In this document: in pieces, positions 1 through 6,401 of the stretch
How positions within the stretch are numbered: position 1 is the first letter of the stretch
Layout of the letters: every line of letters begins with the position of its first letter
Origin: Planctomycetota bacterium
GTDB lineage: Bacteria > Planctomycetota > Phycisphaerae > UBA1845 > CAIVHJ01
Length of the DNA stretch: 7,638 nucleotides
NCBI GenBank assembly: GCA_022565195.1
Contig: JADFJZ010000057.1
Span: forward strand, 1 to 7,638
Direction: 5' to 3'
Notes under the pieces: generated by a model
The model's database searches: none
Told to the model about the DNA's origin: nothing
Seen by the model: only the letters and a program-made list of their open reading frames with translations
Program-made: the position numbers and the translations under genes

Positions 1-225
1 CGCGAAGTTGTATTCGTACACTCCTTCATAGTGGACGTTGCCGGTCTTTTCCGTCATGGCGATGGTCGTGTAGCTGCCTGGGTCGAAATCGGCGGCGTCC
101 CAAAACTTGCCGTCACTGAGCCGCTCGATGGACAGGTTGACCGATCTGCCTGCCAGCGCTTCAGCGCCGTTGAAGAGAAAAACCCTGATCTTTACCGTCG
201 ATCCGATTGGAACTTGGTCAGTCAT
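1..225 (-). CDS. Ig-like or fibre-associated protein, 3' end cut by the window
   Basis: The first 75 residues of a protein whose C-terminus lies beyond the left edge. It starts with ATG at 225, 12 bases after the preceding stop, with no clear ribosome binding site. It reads MTDQVPIGSTVKIRVFLF, then NGAEALAGRSVNLSIERLSD, then GKFWDAADFDPGSY, TTIAMTEKTG, and EGVYEYNFA. The alternating strands, the DG turn followed by a Trp, and the GxYEYxF ending are typical of an Ig-like domain that also occurs in tail-associated proteins, and recall the GVYRFSL phrase of the protein at 1524-1979. The family and role cannot be fixed without the rest. Confidence 0.6.
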   Translation of the reverse strand, partial: MTDQVPIGSTVKIRVFLFNGAEALAGRSVNLSIERLSDGKFWDAADFDPGSYTTIAMTEKTGNVHYEGVYEYNFA

Positions 226-237
226 GGCAAGGGTGCT

Positions 238-477
238 TTATTCGCCGTCCCGCCGGCGCGAACTCATACCGGGTTTCTGGTGCGTGCTCTCTTTTTCTGG
301 GGCAGCGCACTTGATGGCCTCGTCGAGAATCCGTATCGCAGCCTGCACTTTCAAGTGTTGTCCCCGCGTCAGCAATGCAGCGCCGGATGCGGAATCAAGC
401 AGGCGCAGGGCGTCGTGCGCCATCATGGACGCTTGAGTCTCCGATCCGTTGGGATGACTGTCCGGTTCCGACGACAT
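238..477 (-). CDS. Small helical hypothetical protein
   Basis: A 79-residue protein of unknown function. Its ATG lies 1 base after the TGA of the tail fibre gene (TGAAATG), so translation is probably coupled, while the ribosome binding site is weak. Residues 1-18 are polar and probably disordered; a second and third Met at 18-19 are alternative starts. Residues 19-56 are predicted helical (AHDALRLLDSASGAALLT, then KVQAAIRILDEAIK), forming one or two amphipathic helices. The C-terminus is Lys/Arg and Glu rich. No signal peptide or membrane segment is seen. It could be a fibre-assembly chaperone, in keeping with its place after a fibre gene, or a small virion component; either is speculation. 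Confidence 0.5.
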   Translation of the reverse strand: MSSEPDSHPNGSETQASMMAHDALRLLDSASGAALLTRGQHLKVQAAIRILDEAIKCAAPEKESTHQKPGMSSRRRDGE

Positions 478-478
478 T

Positions 479-1474
479 TCAAGTCCAGATAGGAATCCAA
501 TAGTCGGTCAAGCCGTCATAAATCTTCAACCACTTGGATTGACCCGTAGACGTCGGGCCGCTGCCCAAAGTGACCACCTTGTCCAGGGCGGCTTTCCCGC
601 CGGTTCCGGGCGCCACGCTCACATTGGTCAAGGTCACTCTGGATCCCGAACCGCCCGAATCACTCTCCACCCGCACGGCGTCCGCCGTTACAGATCCATC
701 GACCGTCAAGCCCTGAAGAAGGCCGGCAGAGAAGCTCCCGATTTGAGAACCGTTGATGTTCAGATTGAGCGTAACGTCGGATTCGAGCGTCATGATGCCG
801 TTGCCCGGCGAGTGAATGAAGATGTCCGCGTCGCGCAGGATCAACTTGTTGCTCGAAGAAAGTGTCTGAGCCTGCGTCCAGGTGTTGGCCGAGTCGAACA
901 GATCGAAGTCCACCCAATCACCGGCCGATTTCTGGAGGAAATCCCCCGTGCTCACCGCGGTCGTGTCCACGTCCGACAAGTCGGCAAGTGCATGAGTGTG
1001 GCTCGACCCGGCGAACGCTGCGGCATGTTGCCCGTCCAGTAGATCTGCGTTGAGGTTGGGAACCACATCCGTTGAGGCCACGACGAACGGTGCGGTGCCG
1101 GCTGCGACGTCGCTTTCCAGTTGCCGGGCGGTGAATTTGAACCCGCCCAGGTCCACGTCGGCAGCCGCGGCGGCAAGATCCGAAAACCCCGCAGCATCCG
1201 AAACGGCGCCGCCCGAAGCGCGCAACACGCCGTCCAGCCCCGACAGGGTCAAACTTGAAAACGTGGGCGCTGCGGAGGTCTTGACGCTCTGATCGAACCA
1301 GTCATCCAGGGTCGGATCGCCCTGCAAGGTCGCCTGTCGGTCGGCATCTCCGGTCAGCCAGGTCAGATTACGGTTGGCGCTCAAGTCGCTGCCGGCCAGA
1401 TGGTGCAGGAAGTGCGACTGGTCACTGTCGAGCGCCCGCGGCGGAATAATCTGTGCAAACTGCGTCCCGTACAT
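479..1474 (-). CDS. Tail fibre protein
   Basis: A 331-residue protein with clear phage tail-fibre signatures. Residues 141-154 (LNADLLDGQHAAAF) and 159-169 (HTHALADLSDV) match the LDGxHAxxF and H-T-H-x collar motifs of many tail fibres, where histidines can coordinate metal along the trimer axis. Residues 196-207 (ANTWTQAQTLSS) are another common fibre phrase, and the C-terminus ends in SKWLKIYDGLTDYWIPIW, a frequent closing strand of such fibres. The protein is rich in Ala, Ser, Asp and Gly with alternating strand patterns at residues 70-140 and 205-290, as expected of a trimeric beta-structured shaft. No S74-type intramolecular chaperone is visible. The ATG at 1474 is preceded by AAGG at about 9 bases. 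It is thought to act outside the cell in host receptor recognition, as a host-range determinant. Confidence 0.85.
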   Translation of the reverse strand: MYGTQFAQIIPPRALDSDQSHFLHHLAGSDLSANRNLTWLTGDADRQATLQGDPTLDDWFDQSVKTSAAPTFSSLTLSGLDGVLRASGGAVSDAAGFSDLAAAAADVDLGGFKFTARQLESDVAAGTAPFVVASTDVVPNLNADLLDGQHAAAFAGSSHTHALADLSDVDTTAVSTGDFLQKSAGDWVDFDLFDSANTWTQAQTLSSSNKLILRDADIFIHSPGNGIMTLESDVTLNLNINGSQIGSFSAGLLQGLTVDGSVTADAVRVESDSGGSGSRVTLTNVSVAPGTGGKAALDKVVTLGSGPTSTGQSKWLKIYDGLTDYWIPIWT

Positions 1475-1502
1475 GTCTCTGTGCCTTGTTCCCTGTTGTC
1501 TC

Positions 1503-1523
1503 TTCGTACTTTGTACTTCGTCC
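1503..1523. repeat. Imperfect heptanucleotide tandem repeat abutting a stop codon
   Basis: Three consecutive 7-base units TTCGTAC, TTTGTAC and TTCGTCC occupy the region up to the base next to the TAA of the Ig-like gene (complement of 1524-1526). Together with 1475-1502 they form the leader of the tail fibre gene. No hairpin or terminator is seen. It may be a remnant of a small repetitive element or of replication slippage. Confidence 0.7.
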
Positions 1524-1979
1524 TTAACTCGGTGTTACGGTGATCACGCCGTCAGCCTCGCTCGGCGTCAGGGTGCGAATCGTGGTGCTGCCGTCATCGT
1601 CCTTGATCACGTCCACGCCGGTCGCGACGGTGTGCTCGCGCATGTTGACCAGGGCGGCCTTGGCCAGATGCAGTTCGTCGGCGATGGCCGTGTGCAGGAC
1701 GATCGTCAGCGGATCCCATTCGCTCCCGGCGGCATCGACGCACACAACCGCGATCGTCGTGGCGTTCATTTCCGAAGCCGTCAGCGAGAATCGATACACG
1801 CCGGTGGTGCCGATTTCGGTGGGCAAGCTGGAGATGTTCGCAGGGGCGCCGCCGTCTTTGATCACTTTGACATCGCCGGCCGCCAGCGTCGCCGACGACT
1901 TGTAGTTCGGGCGGCTGCCCGAATCGACCAGCGGGGCGTCGAAGTTCGTAGCTACATTCTTGCGCCGGTTCAGTTCCAT
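1524..1979 (-). CDS. Small Ig-like beta-rich tail protein
   Basis: A 151-residue protein. The ATG at 1979 is preferred because GGAG lies 8 bases upstream; an in-frame TTG at 2015 would add 12 residues of low-complexity sequence next to the palindrome. The N-terminal part reads DAPLVDSGSRPNYKSSATLA, then DVKVIKDGGAPANISSLPTE, then GVYRFSLTASEMNATTIAVV and DAAGSEWDPLTIVLHT. This pattern (strand, KDGG turn, strand, G-x-Y-x-x-x-L-T-x-x-E-M, strand with a D-x-A-G turn) recurs in proteins found next to tail genes in many phages and metagenomic contigs, and fits a single Ig-like or tail-tube-like sandwich. Residues 105-151 form a helix with AKAALVNMREHTVATG and a short beta tail (GVDVIKDDDGSTTIRTLTPS). 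Role is presumably structural; no named family is recognised with certainty. Confidence 0.6.
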   Translation of the reverse strand: MELNRRKNVATNFDAPLVDSGSRPNYKSSATLAAGDVKVIKDGGAPANISSLPTEIGTTGVYRFSLTASEMNATTIAVVCVDAAGSEWDPLTIVLHTAIADELHLAKAALVNMREHTVATGVDVIKDDDGSTTIRTLTPSEADGVITVTPS

Positions 1980-2020
1980 CTCACAGTCTCCGACGCTCCC
2001 CGAATCACTCTCCAAGGAGC

Positions 2021-2038
2021 CGCAGGCTTCAGCCTGCG
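2021..2038. repeat. Perfect palindrome in the gap between the two Ig-like protein genes
   Basis: CGCAGGCT (2021-2028) and AGCCTGCG (2031-2038) are exact inverted arms with a 2-base centre, forming a stem of 7-8 pairs. It sits in the gap of about 90 bases (1980-2069) between two structural genes, with no T-run on either side. The shape resembles short palindromic dispersed elements of GC-rich chromosomes. It could also stabilise the transcript between the genes. No further gene is supported in the gap. Confidence 0.7.
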
Positions 2039-2069
2039 CGGATCAACTCATGGTGCGCCACTCAGTGTC

Positions 2070-2885
2070 CTAAGTAATGCTCACGGTCGCCGACGCCAGT
2101 CGCCCGCCGATTTCGGCGTTGAATTCCCAACTTTGCGCCCCGGCGACGTGCCCGATGGTGAATACCACCGTTCCGTTGGCGTCCGTCGCCGCCAGTAAGT
2201 GCTCGTCCGTGGTCACGACCTTGATCGACTGTGCAGCCGGCACCGAAAAGCCGTTGTCCGGTGTTGTGGCGGTCTCGGTCTCGTACGCCGTGTCCGACAG
2301 CCACGCGCGCACGATAAATCGCCCCGCCAAATTCGCGCCGCCGTTGTTCTTCACTTGCACGGTCACGGTCGCCGACGTGTCACCACCATCATTGACGGTC
2401 AAGTCCGCCGTCGGCTCCGCCGCCGCCACGAAGAATCCAGTCTCGATGCGCTTGTCCGTGATGTTCGTCACGCCGGCGACGGTCACCACTTCCGCGAGCG
2501 GCAGAAAACTGCTGATGTCCGTCGGCCAGGACGACTGGACCTGCAGCGTATTGGACGAATCGAGATACACATACCGCGTCACGTCATCCGGCACCGCCTG
2601 GGCGGTGGCGCCGGCGAAACTCTTGCGTGTGCCGCCGAGCGTATAGTCGATGGGGTAAACGCCGAGCTTCAGACTGCCCTCGTCCACCACCATGCCCTGC
2701 CGCGCCGAAGCCAGGATTGCATTTTGCCGCTGAAGCCGGCGGTTGAACTGCACTTCGTATGCCGGCGTGCTGGTTGGATTCACGCCCTTGGCCACATAGG
2801 GCAAACCGGTCAGCGTATCGGTCGTCCCGTCGAGGGCTTCGACGGTTGAATCGCCGGGGAATTGTTCGTTGGGATACGTCGGCAT
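2070..2885 (-). CDS. Tail or fibre protein with C-terminal Ig-like domain
   Basis: A 271-residue protein. The ATG at 2885 has a good ribosome binding site (AGGAG six bases upstream), the clearest in the window, and the gene lies 17 bases after the preceding stop. Residues about 20-65 include a helical linker (VQFNRRLQRQNAILASARQG). Residues 70-148 show a pattern seen in many phage tail and fibre proteins: LKLGVYPIDYTLGG, then VTRYVYLDSSNTLQV, then SFLPLAEVVTVAG and a closing NITDKRIE. Residues 160-271 form a beta-sandwich-like domain (ATVTVQVKNNGGANLAGRF, IVRAWLSD, TVVFTIGHVAG, SWEFNAEIGGRLASATVSIT) of the Ig-like or CARDB type, common on phage surfaces. Likely role is a virion surface or adsorption component. 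The exact family is not recognised. Confidence 0.65.
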   Translation of the reverse strand: MPTYPNEQFPGDSTVEALDGTTDTLTGLPYVAKGVNPTSTPAYEVQFNRRLQRQNAILASARQGMVVDEGSLKLGVYPIDYTLGGTRKSFAGATAQAVPDDVTRYVYLDSSNTLQVQSSWPTDISSFLPLAEVVTVAGVTNITDKRIETGFFVAAAEPTADLTVNDGGDTSATVTVQVKNNGGANLAGRFIVRAWLSDTAYETETATTPDNGFSVPAAQSIKVVTTDEHLLAATDANGTVVFTIGHVAGAQSWEFNAEIGGRLASATVSIT

Positions 2886-2902
2886 CGTTCACTCCTGTCG
2901 TG

Positions 2903-3394
2903 TCAATTGGCCTCCGCCAGCGGCAGCCGAGGCTCGATACTGAAAATGACTTGATCGTTCACTGCGTCATAGCCGGTTTTCTCGAATCGCCATGGCGGCC
3001 GAGGGGCGCTGTTCACTGTGTCGGCGAACGTCGGCCAGGGGCCGGTCGAGCGATTGCCGACCGCGTCCGCCATCTTCAAAACATGCTGAAAGCGGCCGAA
3101 AACATACGGTTCGCTCTCCCAGACCACGACGGATTCCGGAACCAAATGCGTGTCGCTCAAATGCACACCTTCGAGATGCCCCGCCGGGAAAACGCCGTCC
3201 AAATGCACGCCCAGCAAGTGTCCGCCGAGCAGATGCGCTGCGACAGGCGGCGCTTCGAGCCACAACGGCACGGCCCGCGTAGTCAGCGAGTGATCAAAAT
3301 CGACCGTGCCCGTCGCACGATCGCCGAACACTTCAAAAGCGTCGCCGGGAACATACTCGCTCCGCCGCGCGATGATGATTCGGATCGGTTGCAT
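2903..3394 (-). CDS. Tail-associated protein with pentapeptide-like HLxG repeats
   Basis: A 163-residue protein of unknown function. Its ATG follows the TAA of the hub-like gene with no spacer (TAAATG), so translation is probably coupled. Residues 1-50 form a beta-rich N-terminal part with repeated Val/Phe-Asp strands. Residues 53-86 (nucleotides 3137-3238) form seven consecutive blocks of the form [AGVT]-H-L-x-[GD]; one block is degenerate (VFPA, 4 residues). This spacing matches pentapeptide repeats, whose consensus is [AV]-[DN]-[LF]-x-[GX] and which fold as a right-handed square beta-helix; here His occupies the Asp/Asn position. The C-terminal half has VVVWESEPYVFGRFQ and WRFEKTGYDAVNDQVIFSIE. 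The position after the hub gene suggests a tip, spike or fibre-linked part. This is inference from context, with no family recognised. Confidence 0.6.
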   Translation of the reverse strand: MQPIRIIIARRSEYVPGDAFEVFGDRATGTVDFDHSLTTRAVPLWLEAPPVAAHLLGGHLLGVHLDGVFPAGHLEGVHLSDTHLVPESVVVWESEPYVFGRFQHVLKMADAVGNRSTGPWPTFADTVNSAPRPPWRFEKTGYDAVNDQVIFSIEPRLPLAEAN

Positions 3395-5557
3395 TTACGC
3401 TCCCACCAACACGTCGGGGCTCTCGATCTTCAATTCCGTCTCGTAGCGATCCTTCAATCGATAAGTCACGCCGACCACCACCGGATAGCGCACGTCATGC
3501 CCGACGCGCGTGCCGAAGTCGATTTCACGTCCCTGGATCTTGCCCAATTGATCGCCGATGCCGTACTGCGTCTCGATCCAGGGAATAACCGGCGCCGGCG
3601 TCAATCGCCGATCGTGATGCGCTCTGGAGGTTTCCACGGCAAACGCTGCGATACCATTGGAATCGTCCGCAACCAGCTCCCCCAATTCATCGCCAGGCTG
3701 GACCAAGTTGTTTGTCACGCCGTCACGGGTGACAAACAGGAACGTCTTGCTGCTGTCCACCACATCGGAATGAACTTGAACGCCCGGAGTGAAGTACTCG
3801 CTCGCCGGCCACTCACTGATCAACCGCTGGTCCGATTCGATCACGCCCGTCACCCGCACGCGAAAGGTCTGATCGATAATCGCCCACCACATATTTTGCT
3901 CGAGCGGACCCATCAGCGGCGGCGTGATGCTCGTCAGGTTGGCGATCCCGAAGTACACGCCGGCCTCGGAGTCCAGCGCCGTGATGCGCTGGAACAACAT
4001 TGGGTGCCAGGTCGAACCCGAATCGAAGCTGACCTCTGGATACACGCCCCCGCCCTTGCCCAGGAACTCGCGCGTGACCGAATGAAAGAAGCGCCGCGTG
4101 CGCCGCGCCCATTCGCCGGGCGCCGCCACCGAATCATCCGCCACAGTCGACCAGTCAAAAACCTGATAATTGTCGAAGGGAGCGTTGCGATTGTATGTTG
4201 CGGCATCATAGGCGCCCGCCTCGTTCAAAACCCATTTGCGGGCGACATCCTTGTGATCAGCAAAGTCATTGCCGCTGCGGTGATACTTGCGATACCAGTC
4301 AAAGTTGTTCGGATCCTCGTCCAACAGGGGAATCAAGTTCTGCGGAATCACGACATCCTTGGCGGCGGCGCGGTCGGCCGGGTCCACGTTGTCGAGATTC
4401 GCCTCCGGCGCCCAGCCGGGTGCCAACGGCAGTGTAAACTCGTACTGTTTGACACTACCCAACACCACAGGCGCGTTCACGATCGCCTGGAAACTCCATT
4501 TCACGCGGCCGCGAAAGACGTTGTTGACGTCAAGCACTTGTTCCGCCGTCTTGCTGCGCGAATCGAACCGGGCGGACCCGTCCGCGAAGCGCCCGCCGCG
4601 GGCCAGGTTGAGGTTCTTGACGGCGCCGTCCTGGGGCGCCCACAGCCGTATCCGCGATTGCACGTCGCCGCCGCTGTTGACGGTTTCGGCAGTCAAGTGG
4701 ACATCCGCCGCCAGCACTGCGTCGGCGAGCGCCTCGGCGAGATTGCTCGTCTCGCAGACCAGCGACTCTGCTTCTTGCAGCAATTGTTGGATCAAATGAC
4801 CGCCGCCCGAAACGGAAAATCGCTCGTTCGGCTCCACGCCCACGTACGGCTCGGTCGCCTCCAGCACATTGCCCGCCTCGATCGGACCGCCGGATATCGA
4901 GTAAAACCAGAACAAATAGCGAATCGCGTTGAGATAAGTCCATTCGATCGCGGCGGGGTCGTTGTCGTATGTGAAGATGTAGATGGTTCGCGGGTTGCCT
5001 TCGGCGTCGCGGGTCACCAGCGGCGTGGGCGCGCAGTTGGCCACGCCGTCGGGATTGAAGAGGCACGGCAACGACTCGACCAGCACGCTTTTATCTTGCC
5101 ACTGGGTCGGATCAGAACCAAGGCCGTCGTCAATCTCCGCGTTGCGCATCCGGCGACCGAAGATCTGGGCGGCGCGATCGCGCGAGAGGCGCTCATAAAC
5201 GTGAATGGCCTGCAGCGTGAACTCGTCGCGCTGGCGGCCGACTTTGCCGGACCACTCCGCCTCCTGCAAGCGCAGGTAGCCTTGCAGCAGGATCGTTCGA
5301 TCGGTTGCGTCCGCCTCATTCGTTCGCACGACGACGCGGCGATCGGGGTGATAGCTCTGCCGGGCGCTGAGCGCATCAAAGTCGTTATCCAGTCGCACCG
5401 CGATATCCGCCGACGAGAACACATCGTCCGAAGCAAGTCGAACCTCATTGAGACGCAGGCGCGGGTCTACTTGATAGAGCCCGGATCCCACAGCCGTCTC
5501 AACCTCAACCACAAGAGGCTCGACTCGTTCTGAGAATTCGCTTGGCGCAGAAACCAT
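3395..5557 (-). CDS. Probable baseplate hub / tail-tip protein, 720 residues
   Basis: The ATG at 5557 follows the TAA of the previous gene after 2 bases, with AGGTGA about 11 bases upstream; the frame is open to 5791, but that part overlaps the gp37-like gene and has shadow-like composition. No family is recognised with certainty. The N-terminal 145 residues are beta-rich (LRLNEVRLASDDVFSSADIA, then RVVVRTNE, then LLQGYLRLQEAEWSG) and describe a module of the kind found at the start of tail hub proteins. The last 60 residues include IETQYGIGDQLGKIQGREID followed by VVVGVTYRLKD and ETELKIE, typical of the closing barrel of hub proteins (P2 gpD or T4 gp27-like), which form the ring at the tip of the tail. 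Between them lie about 500 residues with many aromatic residues and no recognised domain, perhaps inserted receptor-binding or enzymatic parts. No signal peptide or membrane segment is evident. Confidence 0.6.
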   Translation of the reverse strand: MVSAPSEFSERVEPLVVEVETAVGSGLYQVDPRLRLNEVRLASDDVFSSADIAVRLDNDFDALSARQSYHPDRRVVVRTNEADATDRTILLQGYLRLQEAEWSGKVGRQRDEFTLQAIHVYERLSRDRAAQIFGRRMRNAEIDDGLGSDPTQWQDKSVLVESLPCLFNPDGVANCAPTPLVTRDAEGNPRTIYIFTYDNDPAAIEWTYLNAIRYLFWFYSISGGPIEAGNVLEATEPYVGVEPNERFSVSGGGHLIQQLLQEAESLVCETSNLAEALADAVLAADVHLTAETVNSGGDVQSRIRLWAPQDGAVKNLNLARGGRFADGSARFDSRSKTAEQVLDVNNVFRGRVKWSFQAIVNAPVVLGSVKQYEFTLPLAPGWAPEANLDNVDPADRAAAKDVVIPQNLIPLLDEDPNNFDWYRKYHRSGNDFADHKDVARKWVLNEAGAYDAATYNRNAPFDNYQVFDWSTVADDSVAAPGEWARRTRRFFHSVTREFLGKGGGVYPEVSFDSGSTWHPMLFQRITALDSEAGVYFGIANLTSITPPLMGPLEQNMWWAIIDQTFRVRVTGVIESDQRLISEWPASEYFTPGVQVHSDVVDSSKTFLFVTRDGVTNNLVQPGDELGELVADDSNGIAAFAVETSRAHHDRRLTPAPVIPWIETQYGIGDQLGKIQGREIDFGTRVGHDVRYPVVVGVTYRLKDRYETELKIESPDVLVGA

Positions 5558-5559
5558 TT

Positions 5560-6393
5560 TTATGGAGTCACCTGTGTAAAATGCAACTCGAAATCCTGCA
5601 AAGCCTGTCCGTCGATGGTGTGTTTGCGGCGCTCGTCTTTCCGTACGAAACGATTGAGCACGCAGTCCGTGAAGGTTCTGCCGAACCCGTCCACGATGTC
5701 CGCCGGTTGACTGCCGGCCAGGAGGCTTTCGATCGTTGTTTCGATGGTGCTCAAGGCTGAATCCGAGGCGGCGCGAAGTTGCCCCGACCATGTAACCGCT
5801 CGAGCCTGCACGCCCAGTGCGTGTTGGAATTCACCGTCGATGCCGGGAAACGCGAAGCGCTCCGTTTCCATTTCGAAATCACCGACGGTCACGCGGACAA
5901 TGCTGCTGCTGCCGCAAATCGCCGACCCGCCGAACGTCGGCGCAGTGATCGTCGCCAGTTTCAATACTGAGTAACGTTGTTCGTAAATGACGCTGGTGTC
6001 GTTGGCCGCGATCAAGTGCTCATCAACGAAGGCCAGCTGCCGGTCGGTGACGATCGTGCTGCCCGCCAGGGCCGTGAACAACTCACCGAGTACGTCGAAC
6101 CCGCCCGATTGCAATGCCGACCCGGCCCGCGGTTCAGCGCCGCCGCGAAGACTCTCAACAATGGCAAACACGGACAGCTTCGGATCCGCCGGCACACCGA
6201 ACGGATCGCTCGATACCCTGCCGTCATAAACCACATAGGCCGCAGGCTTGAGTTCGCGCCGCAAGCCGCCGACGACATCGCGCGGAGCTGTGTTGGAGAA
6301 GCCTTTGACTTCGGCGAACAAGTCCACACTGTTGACTTGCACAGCCTCGATCAGACCAATCACCGCACTTTCAATGTCACCGAGTTCGCTCAC
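5560..6393 (-). CDS. Mu gp37-like neck/tail protein (DUF1834) with an extra C-terminal tail-like domain
   Basis: A 277-residue protein starting with GTG at 6393, 8 bases after the stop of the gp36-like gene. Residues 1 to about 150 resemble Mu gp37 (DUF1834, PF08873): an N-terminal helix (IESAVIGLIEAV), a strand pair around PAAYVVYDGR and KLSVFAIVESLRGG, and a segment with VIYEQRYSVLKLAT near the end of the domain. Position directly after gp36 supports this. Family members are usually about 150 to 190 residues, so the remainder is extra. Residues about 155 to 277 (VTVGDFEMETERFAFPG, then LGVQARAVTWSGQL, then DIVDGFGRTFTDCVLNRF) have the strand pattern of baseplate or distal-tail proteins such as those related to the DNA_circ_N domain. 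I infer a fusion of a neck or tail-terminator protein with a distal-tail-like module. The first half is moderately certain, the second is inference from pattern only. Confidence 0.65.
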   Translation of the reverse strand: MSELGDIESAVIGLIEAVQVNSVDLFAEVKGFSNTAPRDVVGGLRRELKPAAYVVYDGRVSSDPFGVPADPKLSVFAIVESLRGGAEPRAGSALQSGGFDVLGELFTALAGSTIVTDRQLAFVDEHLIAANDTSVIYEQRYSVLKLATITAPTFGGSAICGSSSIVRVTVGDFEMETERFAFPGIDGEFQHALGVQARAVTWSGQLRAASDSALSTIETTIESLLAGSQPADIVDGFGRTFTDCVLNRFVRKDERRKHTIDGQALQDFELHFTQVTP

Positions 6394-6401
6394 GTTCGTG
6401 C

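Noticed and set aside
1374..2198. Plus-strand reading frame of 274 residues
   Set aside because: It spans the Ig-like gene, its two flanking gaps and parts of the neighbouring genes on the other strand, and is Arg/Gly/His rich with no recognisable motif.
2759..5533. A 924-residue open reading frame on the plus strand
   Set aside because: It runs antisense across the hub-like gene and two other genes, ignores their boundaries, and has an Arg/His-rich composition typical of the complement of a GC-rich coding strand. The minus-strand genes have phage motifs and matching start and stop spacing.
5558..5791. N-terminal extension of the hub-like gene
   Set aside because: It lies inside the gp37-like gene in another frame with shadow-like composition. 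The ATG at 5557 follows the upstream stop after 2 bases.
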